Of a stretch of 30,375 nt of DNA, positions 1-6,458 are shown in pieces; the stretch's first letter is position 1, and each line of letters opens with the position of its first letter. The notes under the pieces were generated by a model that saw nothing but the letters and a program-made list of their open reading frames with translations, did not search any database and was not told the DNA's origin. The DNA comes from a virus, in IMG/VR virus record IMGVR_UViG_3300037508_000196, positions 1 to 30,375 of that record, one strand, 5' to 3'. Made by a program: the position numbers and the translations under genes.

Positions 1-70
1 ATTTTGTTTTTAAGAACAAGGCAAAGTTACAACTTTTTTTTGACATTTACAAATTAACTTATTGACTACT

Positions 71-96
71 TTGTTAATAACTAATACTTATATTTG
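71..96 (+). promoter_or_regulatory. Bacteroidota-type promoter for ninG-like gene
   Basis: TATATTTG at 89-96 matches the Bacteroidota -7 consensus TAnnTTTG, with TTG at 71-73 fifteen bases upstream as a possible -33 element. The ATG lies only five bases after the -7 element, so a transcript from here would have almost no leader. The element is perfectly conserved in the right-hand copy. Confidence 0.6.
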
Positions 97-101
97 TATC
101 A

Positions 102-476
102 ATGAAAGTAAAACGTTCAACTTTAGTAAAGAATTTAGATACTGTATTTTCGCAGTACATACGTTTGCGTTATGCTAAAAATGAAATAGCTGAATGCGTT
201 ACTTGTGGTAAAAAAGACCATTATAAAAAACTACAATGTGGTCATTTTCAATCACGTAGACATTACTCAACACGTTGGGACGAAGATAACGTAGGTGTTC
301 AATGTTATGGTTGTAATATTTCAAATCAAGGTCAACAGTTTTTATTTGCTAAATACTTGGGTTTAGATAAAGCTGAGGAAATGGTTTTAAAATCAAGACA
401 AATTGTTAAATTCACTGATGATGATTTGCAAGATATGATACAACACTATAAAAATAAATTAAAAGAATTTCTATAA
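102..476 (+). CDS. NinG-like recombination nuclease (HNH/zinc type), left allele
   Basis: A 124-residue protein resembling the lambda NinG (Rap) family, which acts on recombination intermediates such as branched DNA. A CxxC pair (C32, C35), a GHF motif (47-49), an SRRHY segment and a second pair in the form QCYGCN (C68, C71, N72) give the zinc/HNH-like layout of NinG. It lies just upstream of an annealing protein and an SSB, which fits a recombination module. It has its own promoter and terminator. The copy at 29870-30256 shares the N-terminal 26 residues and the last ten or so almost exactly but differs in the middle and is four residues longer; this copy has Cys at 46 (QCGHF) where the other has Ala. 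Confidence 0.75.
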   Translation: MKVKRSTLVKNLDTVFSQYIRLRYAKNEIAECVTCGKKDHYKKLQCGHFQSRRHYSTRWDEDNVGVQCYGCNISNQGQQFLFAKYLGLDKAEEMVLKSRQIVKFTDDDLQDMIQHYKNKLKEFL

Positions 477-519
477 ATTACATTATAATTTCTGATTGTT
501 TTCTAATTGTTTGAAGAAG

Positions 520-548
520 GAGTAGTTTAACGACTACTCTTTTTTTTT
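520..548 (+). terminator. Intrinsic terminator after ninG-like gene
   Basis: GAGTAGT (520-526) pairs with ACTACTC (533-539) around a six-base loop and is followed by nine T (540-548). In the right-hand copy the last pair becomes T-G, so pairing is kept. The GTAG/CTAC core recurs in most terminators here. Confidence 0.85.
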
Positions 549-573
549 GTTAATGAAATGTTAATGTTTATTT

Positions 574-599
574 TTGTATTAAAATTCTTTATATATTTG
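574..599 (+). promoter_or_regulatory. Bacteroidota-type promoter for recombination operon
   Basis: TATATTTG at 592-599 fits TAnnTTTG, with TTG at 574-576 and the same 15-base spacing as the ninG promoter. It follows the terminator at 520-548 and precedes the operon that begins at 624, leaving a leader of about 20 bases. The right end of the window stops inside the second copy of this promoter. Confidence 0.6.
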
Positions 600-623
600 C
601 TTCATAATTAAAAACAATTACAA

Positions 624-794
624 ATGAAAGATTTAATCGATTACCAAAGATTCCAAGTTGAAGCATTACAAAAACGTATTTGCGAACTTGAAACAAAATT
701 AAATGATGTTAAAGCACATATATTTGAATTATGTGATGAAGATTGTCCAAACGAGTACAAAACAATTATTAAACAAAAAACTTACGAATTATGA
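624..794 (+). CDS. Small putative coiled-coil protein
   Basis: A 56-residue reading frame from an ATG after an A-rich leader; its TGA overlaps the next gene's ATG as ATGA (791-794), a strong sign of translational coupling. The protein is charged and helical in appearance (LQKRICELETKLNDVKAHI, about residues 15-33), with three cysteines (C20, C37, C41). It is the first gene behind the 592-599 promoter and is co-transcribed with the annealing protein, so it may assist recombination or be an early regulator. No family is recognised. Position and coupling support it more than sequence does. Confidence 0.65.
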   Translation: MKDLIDYQRFQVEALQKRICELETKLNDVKAHIFELCDEDCPNEYKTIIKQKTYEL

Positions 795-1324
795 AAGAAT
801 TAAATTTTTACGAGAAATTAGCAGCAGTAAAAGCTGAAGTTGGTAGAATTTCAAAAGACAGTAGCAATCCTTTTTTTAAAAGTAAATACTTTGATGTAAA
901 TTCTTTATTATTGCACGTTGAACCTATTATCCAAAAAAATGGTTTATTATTGTTACAACCAATTCAAGATAATTTAGTAAAGAGTATTATATTTGATACA
1001 AATGGATTTAGCATTGAATCAGGAATAGTTTTGCCTGAATTAAATGACCCTCAAAAGTTAGGTTCAGCAATTACATATTACAGAAGATACACATTACAAA
1101 GTTTATTGGCATTACAAGCTGAAGATGATGATGCTAATTTAGCAAGTAACAAAGTTAACGCAAAAAGTGCGACAACTGAAACTGAACTAAAATGGTTAAA
1201 TGTTAACACACCTGAGTTTACAAAAGCTATTGAATATTTAAAAAGTGGTGGAACTATTGAGGTTATCGAAAAAAAGTATAAATTAGCAGCCAAAACAAAA
1301 CAAGAACTTTTAAAAGTAAAATAA
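791..1324 (+). CDS. ERF-family single-strand annealing protein
   Basis: A 177-residue protein of the ERF superfamily, phage recombinases that anneal complementary single strands during recombination and genome circularisation. The N-terminal half has the expected spacing of SNPFFKSKYFDVNSLL (about 25-40) and a hydrophobic GLLLLQP stretch. The family hallmark follows: GSAITYYRRYTLQSLLAL with acidic EDDDAN (about 91-116). The C-terminal 60 residues are a more variable, lysine-rich tail. It is followed by an SSB-like gene; a RecE-like exonuclease at 6855 would supply the resected ends. Start is the ATG overlapping the preceding stop. Confidence 0.85.
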   Translation: MKELNFYEKLAAVKAEVGRISKDSSNPFFKSKYFDVNSLLLHVEPIIQKNGLLLLQPIQDNLVKSIIFDTNGFSIESGIVLPELNDPQKLGSAITYYRRYTLQSLLALQAEDDDANLASNKVNAKSATTETELKWLNVNTPEFTKAIEYLKSGGTIEVIEKKYKLAAKTKQELLKVK

Positions 1325-1381
1325 TAAAAACTGAATAGCCGACAACAGAAAAAAAAGGTAGGCAAAGTAAATTTATATATT

Positions 1382-1690
1382 ATGAGTTCAATTATCAATT
1401 TGAGCATTAGAGTTGACAAACTACCAAAAGAAAAGTTTGTAATGGGTAAAGATGGAGCCGTTTATTATAACTGCACATTAAACATTAACGATGAAGCAAA
1501 CCAATGGGGTCAAAACGTATCGTTAACTGATTCACAAACTAAAGAAGAACGCGATGCTAAAAAAGCTAAAAACTATTTAGGAAACGGGAACGTAGTTTGG
1601 ACTGATGGAAACATTAAAGCAGTTAAAAAAGAAGCACAACCTGCAACACAACAAGCAAGTTCATTGGTAGATGATAGTTTACCTTTCTAA
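1382..1690 (+). CDS. Single-stranded DNA-binding protein (SSB-like)
   Basis: A 102-residue protein likely to coat single-stranded DNA during replication and recombination. The body contains beta-rich segments (INLSIRVDKL; AVYYNCTLNIN) compatible with a short OB fold. A low-complexity Gln/Ala linker leads to the C-terminal tip DDSLPF, which closely matches the DDDIPF tip by which bacterial SSBs recruit partner proteins. It is shorter than cellular SSB. It sits directly after the ERF gene and is closed by a terminator at 1699-1725. The acidic tip is the strongest evidence; the fold assignment is weaker. Confidence 0.75.
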   Translation: MSSIINLSIRVDKLPKEKFVMGKDGAVYYNCTLNINDEANQWGQNVSLTDSQTKEERDAKKAKNYLGNGNVVWTDGNIKAVKKEAQPATQQASSLVDDSLPF

Positions 1691-1698
1691 AATTAATC

Positions 1699-1725
1699 GG
1701 GTAGTTTAAAAGCTACCCTTTTTTT
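1699..1725 (+). terminator. Intrinsic terminator after ssb-like gene
   Basis: GGGTAG (1699-1704) pairs with CTACCC (1713-1718), extendable by a T-G and a T-A pair around an AT-rich loop, followed by seven T. The next gene starts nine bases later, so read-through may be partial. Confidence 0.85.
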
Positions 1726-1733
1726 AAACAATT

Positions 1734-2585
1734 ATGACAGAACAAGAAACAATCAATAGGATGTTAATGCAAGTACTTGAAGAAGATTGCTACATTAACC
1801 CTGAACAAGAAATAGAATATCCAATTCCTGCTATTAGTTGTGGTGAAAAAGAATACGAAACTAAAGATGGTTATAAATCTTTTCCTATTCCAATAGGTAC
1901 TTATGGTAACTTTTCATTTATACAAGCACCACCAAAGAGTAAAAAAACGTTCTTTATTTCGCTTTTAAGCGGTGTTTATATGAAAAATGAACTACAAGGT
2001 TTTGGTGGTAATTTAAGAGGTAATAGGCAAAATAAACACGTTATTCATTTTGACACCGAGCAAGGAAACTTTCACGCATCATTAGTTTTTAAAAGACCAT
2101 TACAAATGACAGGTGAAAAAGATGATAAATATCACACTTACGCATTACGCCAATTAGGGTTTAAAGAACGAGTTTCTTTTATTGAATATATACTTTACGA
2201 TAAATTAGAAGGTAACGATATTGGTTTAGTTATTATTGATGGTGTTGCTGATTTATGTGCTGATGTTAATAACATAGAACAAGCAAGTGAAGTTGTACAA
2301 CATTTAATGCGATGGTCAAAAGAATTAAATTGTCACATTGTTACGGTTATTCACTCGAATTTTGGAACAGATAAACCAACGGGACATTTAGGTTCGTTTT
2401 TGGAAAAGAAAGCAGAAACACAAATACAATTAGAACTAAACACAGTAAATAAAGAACTTGTTAAAGTAAGTTGTAAAAGAAGTAGAAACGCAAGTTTTGA
2501 AGATTTTAATTTTAAAGTAAACAATTTTGGTTTACCGCAAGTTGAAGGTGATTTATACGATATATTAAAAGATATAAAAATATGA
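1734..2585 (+). CDS. RecA-fold AAA ATPase, probable replicative helicase-like
   Basis: A 283-residue P-loop ATPase of the RepA/DnaB-related group (AAA_25 style). Walker A is APPKSKKT (65-72), with lysine in place of the usual glycine before the final KT. A VIHFDTEQ segment (103-110), Walker B GLVIIDG (164-170) and a following VTVIH strand (203-207) complete the core. Such proteins in phages unwind DNA at forks or load onto origins; no primase domain is visible. It lies between ssb and a DNA methyltransferase and overlaps the latter by four bases (ATGA). RadA/RecA-like recombination ATPase is an alternative role. Confidence 0.7.
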   Translation: MTEQETINRMLMQVLEEDCYINPEQEIEYPIPAISCGEKEYETKDGYKSFPIPIGTYGNFSFIQAPPKSKKTFFISLLSGVYMKNELQGFGGNLRGNRQNKHVIHFDTEQGNFHASLVFKRPLQMTGEKDDKYHTYALRQLGFKERVSFIEYILYDKLEGNDIGLVIIDGVADLCADVNNIEQASEVVQHLMRWSKELNCHIVTVIHSNFGTDKPTGHLGSFLEKKAETQIQLELNTVNKELVKVSCKRSRNASFEDFNFKVNNFGLPQVEGDLYDILKDIKI

Positions 2586-3247
2586 AAGTATTAAATTTAT
2601 ATGCTTGTTTAGGTGGTAACCGGTACAAGTGGGATGAAGTAGCAAAAGAAGCTAACATTGAAATTGAAGTAACTGCTGTTGAATTAGATGAAGAAGCTGC
2701 AAGATTATATCAAGAGCGTTTTCCAAACGATAAGGTAATAGTTGCCGATGCACACCAATATTTATTAGATAACTTTAAAAACTTTGATTTTGTTTGGAGT
2801 TCTCCACCCTGTCCAAGTCATAGTAAAGTAAGGATAACACAAAAGACAAGACAAAATTTTAAGTTCTTATATCCTGATTTAAAATTATATGAAGAAATTA
2901 TTTTTTTAGACAATTTTTTTAGTGGAAAATATGTAGTTGAAAACGTAACGCCTTATTACGAACCATTAGTGGCTGCACAAAAAAGAGGTCGTCATTTATA
3001 TTGGACTAACTTTACTTTACCTACAGATTTAAAAGAAAGAAAATTAGATGGTATTTTATGTTTAATGGAAAATGAAATAGATACACTTTCAAAATTTCAC
3101 GATTACGATTTTAGGAAATATAAAGGAAGTCAAAGATTAGATAAAATGGCACGTAATTTAGTAGACTATGAAGCAGGTAGAACTATTTTTGAAATAGCTT
3201 TAGGAATAGTAAATAAAAAAGAAAGCAATCAAATTGAATTATTTTAA
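2582..3247 (+). CDS. Compact DNA cytosine-C5 methyltransferase
   Basis: A 221-residue protein with cytosine-C5 methyltransferase motifs: motif I as LNLYACLGGNRYKW (about 4-17, with Cys-Leu where phage relatives usually have Gly-Ile), an acidic AdoMet-binding VELDEEAA segment, motif IV WSSPPCPSHS with the catalytic Cys in PPC, motif VI VVENV, and a QKRGRHLYWTNF segment like motif VIII. It is far shorter than typical enzymes (over 300 residues), leaving little room for a target-recognition domain. It is coupled to the upstream ATPase by ATGA. It probably marks phage DNA against host restriction. A possible nuclease partner is at 4895. Confidence 0.75.
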   Translation: MKVLNLYACLGGNRYKWDEVAKEANIEIEVTAVELDEEAARLYQERFPNDKVIVADAHQYLLDNFKNFDFVWSSPPCPSHSKVRITQKTRQNFKFLYPDLKLYEEIIFLDNFFSGKYVVENVTPYYEPLVAAQKRGRHLYWTNFTLPTDLKERKLDGILCLMENEIDTLSKFHDYDFRKYKGSQRLDKMARNLVDYEAGRTIFEIALGIVNKKESNQIELF

Positions 3248-3266
3248 AATGTTAATAACTTATTAA

Positions 3267-3274
3267 TAAATTTG
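3267..3274 (+). promoter_or_regulatory. Possible -7 promoter element
   Basis: TAAATTTG matches TAnnTTTG and is preceded by TTAATAACTTATTAA, much like the sequence before the ninG promoter. The ATG at 3279 lies four bases downstream, so a transcript from here would be nearly leaderless. No good -33 element is seen. Confidence 0.4.
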
Positions 3275-3278
3275 AACA

Positions 3279-3575
3279 ATGGAAAACTTAATTATTAAAA
3301 ACCTGTTGCAGGAATTAAAAGTAAGCACATCAAGAATGTTAGTTTACAATTCCGATAATAGCGAGTTGTTATCTTACTTTAAAGACGTTGTATTTAAAAT
3401 AGATATGATAGAACAATTATTGCAGGTTGATTCTATTATTGATTGGAATGCTATCGAAGGTGCTTACAAATCAATTCTAAATTTAGATAGTGAATTAACA
3501 AACGTTGAAATAAATATTGCTTTAAAACCGGCAAAAGAAAAAAAGGTTGGAAAAATAACTGCTAAACTATATTAA
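3279..3575 (+). CDS. Hypothetical protein, helical
   Basis: A 98-residue protein with alternating hydrophobic and charged residues suggesting a small helical bundle (LIIKNLLQELKVSTSRML; VVFKIDMIEQLLQV) and a basic C-terminal tail (PAKEKKVGKITAKLY). No family is recognised. It opens a run of closely packed genes continuing to about 6364 and follows a possible promoter. Context suggests an early accessory protein; nothing indicates an enzyme. Confidence 0.7.
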   Translation: MENLIIKNLLQELKVSTSRMLVYNSDNSELLSYFKDVVFKIDMIEQLLQVDSIIDWNAIEGAYKSILNLDSELTNVEINIALKPAKEKKVGKITAKLY

Positions 3576-3576
3576 T

Positions 3577-3768
3577 ATGATTTATGTAATTCTTGGGTTA
3601 ATAGTTTCTTTATTGCTTTGGGCAGACCAAACGGGAAAAGAAATTCAAATAGCATCAATACAAGGTTTTATGGTAGGTGTTCTTTATGATTGTGACGAAC
3701 AAGACGAAGAAAAATATTATACTATTCAAATCCTGTTAGGTGTTTTGTCAATTAACATATATTGGTAA
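3577..3768 (+). CDS. Small membrane protein
   Basis: A 63-residue protein with one hydrophobic N-terminal segment (VILGLIVSLLLWA, about 3-16) followed by a soluble acidic part (DCDEQDEEKYY) and a hydrophobic C-terminus (IQILLGVLSINIYW). It starts one base after the preceding stop, and the next gene starts immediately after its own stop. A cell-envelope role, such as exclusion of other phages, is possible but unsupported by motifs. Confidence 0.65.
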   Translation: MIYVILGLIVSLLLWADQTGKEIQIASIQGFMVGVLYDCDEQDEEKYYTIQILLGVLSINIYW

Positions 3769-4281
3769 ATGGAAATATTAGAACGAGTTGCAAAGTATCA
3801 CAAAGATTGGGTAGAACTTGCTGAAGTGTTTGACAAAGATTTTGCAGAAGATATAGTACAAGAAATGTACCTGCTGCTGCATAAATACAAAGTTACCGAG
3901 CAACAAATGTTTACTAATGACAAACCAAATCGTGGTTATGTTTTTATAATAATTAGAAACATACATTTTCAACTTCATAATATTAGAAAGCGGATTGATA
4001 AATGCGAATTAAACGAAGAAATATATAATCTAATAGACGATTACAACGAAGAACAAGAGTTAGAATGGGATAGTTTTAGAATAAAAGCTGAAGATGAGGT
4101 TAATAGTTGGGAATGGTACGATAAAAAGCTATTTACTTTATACCGAGATAATAAAACATCAATACGCAAATTAGCAAAAGAAACAGGAATATCATTTGTA
4201 AGTATATTTCACACATTAAAAGCTAACAAGCAAAAACTTAAAAGATTATTACAAGACGATTACGATAACTTAAAACTTTAA
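3769..4281 (+). CDS. RNA polymerase sigma-like factor (sigma-70/ECF type)
   Basis: A 170-residue protein with two-domain sigma organisation. The N-terminal part contains a region 2-like segment (FAEDIVQEMYLLLHKY, about 25-40, then RGYVFIIIRNIHFQ), comparable to the EDIVQE and LRN motifs of sigma factors. An acidic linker follows, and the C-terminus (KKLFTLYRDNKTSIRKLAKETGISFVSIFHTLK) is a region 4-like helix-turn-helix. It probably redirects host RNA polymerase to phage promoters. A repeated leader element at 11838, 18918, 20688 and 22877 is a candidate target, which is inference only. It follows the previous stop with no gap. Confidence 0.7.
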   Translation: MEILERVAKYHKDWVELAEVFDKDFAEDIVQEMYLLLHKYKVTEQQMFTNDKPNRGYVFIIIRNIHFQLHNIRKRIDKCELNEEIYNLIDDYNEEQELEWDSFRIKAEDEVNSWEWYDKKLFTLYRDNKTSIRKLAKETGISFVSIFHTLKANKQKLKRLLQDDYDNLKL

Positions 4282-4282
4282 A

Positions 4283-4528
4283 ATGAAAATTATTATAAAT
4301 GTGATTTTATACAAAACTATTAATAGAGTTTTACTTTTATTTAATAGATGTATAATTTTTGATATTATTTTTTATATAGATAATAAAAATGATAATTGGA
4401 AAGAATGGGTTAGTTATAAAGATTATTTTGAAATAAATTATAATATAGTAAGCAAAACTGATAATAAAAATTATTATAAAATAGAAAAACAAATAACATT
4501 ATTTAAGTATAAATTTAAAAGAAAGTAA
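4283..4528 (+). CDS. Hypothetical protein, extremely AT-rich gene
   Basis: An 81-residue protein rich in Ile, Asn, Lys and Tyr, encoded almost entirely by A/T-rich codons (AAT, ATA, TAT, AAA), noticeably more so than its neighbours. The first 35 residues are hydrophobic (INVILYKTINRVLLLF; IIFDIIFYI) and could insert into the membrane; the rest is polar and ends KYKFKRK. It is packed tightly (one-base and two-base gaps) between the sigma-like gene and 4531, which supports expression. It may be a recent insertion. No family is recognised. Confidence 0.55.
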   Translation: MKIIINVILYKTINRVLLLFNRCIIFDIIFYIDNKNDNWKEWVSYKDYFEINYNIVSKTDNKNYYKIEKQITLFKYKFKRK

Positions 4529-4530
4529 TT

Positions 4531-4908
4531 ATGGCAAGACAAAGAAAATCAAAAGGACTTGGTGATACAATAGAAAAAATCACTGAAGCAACAGGAATTA
4601 AAACAGTAGTAGAAGCAATTTCAGAAGCTACAGGAATCAACTGCGGTTGTGGAGAACGTAAAGAATTACTAAACAAATTGTTTCCTTACAAACAAGCTGA
4701 ATGTTTAACCGATGAAGATAACGAATGGTTAACTAATTTCTTTTCGATAACTAATAATCAGTTAACACCGAAGCAACAAAACAAGGTTACTGAAATTTAC
4801 AAGAATGTATTTAATGAAAAAATACAACCTTCAAATTGTGGTTCTTGTTGGAGAGATAAAATAAACGACCTTAAAAGAGTTTACGACACGCAAAATGCAA
4901 GTAAATAA
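4531..4908 (+). CDS. Conserved phage hypothetical, cysteine-containing
   Basis: A 125-residue protein with a basic N-terminus (RQRKSK), two near-repeats (ITEATGI at 17-23 and ISEATGI at 30-36), a CGCGERK motif and a later NCGSCWRDKI motif. The two cysteine clusters could bind a metal jointly. The middle has an acidic segment and NNQLTPKQQNKV. Proteins of this general pattern recur in Bacteroidota phages and prophages, but I know no function. Its last 14 bases overlap the start of the nuclease-like gene at 4895, implying co-translation. Confidence 0.7.
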   Translation: MARQRKSKGLGDTIEKITEATGIKTVVEAISEATGINCGCGERKELLNKLFPYKQAECLTDEDNEWLTNFFSITNNQLTPKQQNKVTEIYKNVFNEKIQPSNCGSCWRDKINDLKRVYDTQNASK

Positions 4909-5554
4909 ACAGAATAGATTTGAAGTAACATTTGATAAAGCAAAATTCAGCTTATTAAACAAAGACAGGAAGATTTCTTGGTTGTTTAGGAGTTCTGAAG
5001 TTGGAAAATGTGCAAAGATATTCGATGACTATTATAATTCTGAACAAGTATTAACTCCAAAAGGTTGGTTCTTGTTTTATAAATCAGTAATGGGTGTTGA
5101 CATACTAAAAGAAGTTTCTAATAAAATAATGGAAATAACAAAATTAGATGAAGGCACCTGTTTTCAATATACAAAGTTTAGAGTACTTGGTCAAACTTGG
5201 AATGGTATGTTAAACGAAATAGATTTAATCAATGAACTAAAACAAGAATTTCCAAACATTGAATTTAGAAAAGCTGATTATAATTTAGATGAAAACTATT
5301 TTACTGATTGGGAAGCGTATAGTAATGGGAAGTTATTTTTAGGTTTACAAATTAAACCAATAACGTATCAGTATATGAATACTCAATATCAGAATCAAGC
5401 CAAGTTAAATCACGAAGCACAAAGACAAAAGTATAAAGATAAATTTAAAGTCCCGCATTTTTTAATATATTACGAAAACAATAAATTGCAAGACAAACAA
5501 AAAGTAATAGATAGAATAAACACATTATTAATAAATTTAATAGAAGTTAGATGA
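4895..5554 (+). CDS. Probable PD-(D/E)xK nuclease, MjaI-like restriction endonuclease
   Basis: A 219-residue protein resembling the MjaI restriction endonuclease family. Family-like features are a FRSSEVGK stretch (31-38), LTPKGWFLFY (53-62), FRVLGQTWNGMLNEIDLI (about 95-112) and the candidate active site TDWEA (D138) followed by LGLQIKP (Q152, K154), a D-x13-QxK version of PD-(D/E)xK, with E108 in the preceding helix. It could cut host DNA to feed replication, restrict competing phages, or pair with the C5 methyltransferase at 2582. MjaI itself cuts CTAG; specificity here is unknown. The family call is from pattern memory and moderately secure; the nuclease fold is somewhat surer. Confidence 0.5.
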   Translation: MQVNKQNRFEVTFDKAKFSLLNKDRKISWLFRSSEVGKCAKIFDDYYNSEQVLTPKGWFLFYKSVMGVDILKEVSNKIMEITKLDEGTCFQYTKFRVLGQTWNGMLNEIDLINELKQEFPNIEFRKADYNLDENYFTDWEAYSNGKLFLGLQIKPITYQYMNTQYQNQAKLNHEAQRQKYKDKFKVPHFLIYYENNKLQDKQKVIDRINTLLINLIEVR

Positions 5555-5913
5555 ACGCAATAGAAAACCCAATACAATTAGAATATTTAAAGCAAGTGAT
5601 ACTTTCACAACTGCTTTTAGAATGTAACGAAAATTTACGCTTTACAATACAATATAAGCAACAAATTAAGAATAGAATCAATAACCTAAACAAAGACTTG
5701 GAAAGTGTCGTACATAAAGAATACACAAGTATTTATAAAACAGACCCTGAAATGACTACAAACATTTTAAGTAAGATTGAAAGTTTGGTTACAAAGTTAA
5801 GTACTTCAACACTTGATGAATTAATTATGATTGATGCAATAATTGATAAGTACAACGATAACAAAGAATGGTTTAAACAATATGCTGAAGCTGAATTTTT
5901 AAAGATTGAATAG
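5551..5913 (+). CDS. Hypothetical protein, helical
   Basis: A 120-residue, Asn/Lys/Gln-rich protein with long predicted helices (QYLKQVI-like heptads around 12-45, and 65-105), suggesting coiled-coil or four-helix structure. No catalytic motif is seen. Its ATG overlaps the stop of the nuclease-like gene by four bases (ATGA), so the two are probably translated together; it could be a partner or regulator of that nuclease, but that rests on position alone. Confidence 0.65.
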   Translation: MNAIENPIQLEYLKQVILSQLLLECNENLRFTIQYKQQIKNRINNLNKDLESVVHKEYTSIYKTDPEMTTNILSKIESLVTKLSTSTLDELIMIDAIIDKYNDNKEWFKQYAEAEFLKIE

Positions 5914-5915
5914 TT

Positions 5916-6137
5916 ATGACACTAAAAGAAAAGTTACAAGAAGAAAAACTATATATAAACCCATATAGTTTTAAACTAACAAAAGAGGGTGTAGAAAATT
6001 TAGAAAAGATATTTGATGATTATGCTATTGAGTTTGCAGAGTGGTGTGAAATGAAAATGGTATTTAGTTCTTCAGTTATTCACAAACCAACTTATGATAA
6101 ATTATTATTACAATTTAAAAAAGAAAAAGGACTATGA
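5916..6137 (+). CDS. Hypothetical small protein
   Basis: A 73-residue charged protein (MTLKEKLQEEK at the start; EKIFDDYAIEFAEWCEMK in the middle), probably helical. It starts two bases after the previous stop and overlaps the DUF3310 gene by four bases. Proteins of this type with an EFAEWC-like helix are common fillers in phage early regions; function unknown. Confidence 0.65.
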   Translation: MTLKEKLQEEKLYINPYSFKLTKEGVENLEKIFDDYAIEFAEWCEMKMVFSSSVIHKPTYDKLLLQFKKEKGL

Positions 6138-6364
6138 GTAAGATAACACCAATGCACTATATGACTGATTCAAAAGTTGATGTCATAGACTTTTGTAAAA
6201 TGTATGATATGAATTTTAATCGTGGAAATATAGTAAAGTATTTAGCACGAGCCGGTAAAAAAGATAACGAACTTGATGACTTACGAAAGGCATTAAACTA
6301 CTTGATGCGGGAAATAGAACACCACGAGAAACTTCAGGAACAATGGATTGAAAACAATAAGTAG
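6134..6364 (+). CDS. DUF3310 family protein
   Basis: A 76-residue protein matching DUF3310, a small phage family sometimes annotated as nucleotide kinase-like. Typical features are an N-terminal PMHY segment, VDVIDFCKMYDMNF (17-30), and the signature GNIVKYLARAGKKDNELDDLRKALNYL (33-59). Biochemical function is not established; the family often lies in nucleotide-metabolism or early regions. The stop codon lies inside the left arm of the terminator at 6359-6385, which ends the 3279-6364 gene run. Confidence 0.8.
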   Translation: MSKITPMHYMTDSKVDVIDFCKMYDMNFNRGNIVKYLARAGKKDNELDDLRKALNYLMREIEHHEKLQEQWIENNK

Positions 6365-6385
6365 GGTAACACCTACTTTTTTTTT
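6359..6385 (+). terminator. Intrinsic terminator after DUF3310 gene
   Basis: AAGTAGG (6359-6365) pairs with CCTACTT (6372-6378) around a six-base loop, followed by a run of T to 6385. The TAG stop of the preceding gene is inside the left arm. Confidence 0.85.
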
Positions 6386-6427
6386 GTTAAACTTTTGTTA
6401 AAATGTTAATAAGTAAAAAATAAGTTA

Positions 6428-6435
6428 TATATTTG
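6428..6435 (+). promoter_or_regulatory. Bacteroidota -7 promoter element
   Basis: TATATTTG lies just after a terminator and 23 bases before the ATG at 6459, as expected for a promoter driving 6459-9640. No TTG is found at the usual distance; AATGTTAAT at about 6402-6410 may serve as the upstream element. Confidence 0.55.
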
Positions 6436-6458
6436 TTGAAACAATTAAAAACAAGTAT

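Larger units (their letters stand above)
1..595. repeat. Left copy of imperfect terminal direct repeat
   Basis: This stretch matches 29769-30375 at the other end in the same orientation. Bases 1-109 are identical to 29769-29877, and 477-595 matches 30257-30375 with two substitutions, both in the terminator hairpin. The enclosed nuclease gene is clearly diverged and 12 bases shorter. Each copy carries a promoter, one gene, a terminator and the start of the next promoter. A circular or circularly permuted genome assembled through two coexisting alleles explains this best; a true duplication is possible. Confidence 0.9.

Noticed and set aside
1-595. Terminal repeats as a mobile element or prophage attachment sites
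   Set aside because: The copies carry a housekeeping recombination gene, have no inverted ends or transposase, and no integrase is present; allelic overlap of a circular genome fits better.
1078-1419. Long minus-strand frames opposite the ERF, scaffold, tail and receptor-binding genes
   Set aside because: They lie opposite well-supported + strand genes, give low-complexity or hydrophobic products of unusual composition, and have no promoter or leader signal.
6076-6084. TTATTCACA, a match to the DnaA-box consensus
   Set aside because: It is a single copy inside a coding sequence with no cluster nearby; a nine-base match is likely by chance in AT-rich DNA.
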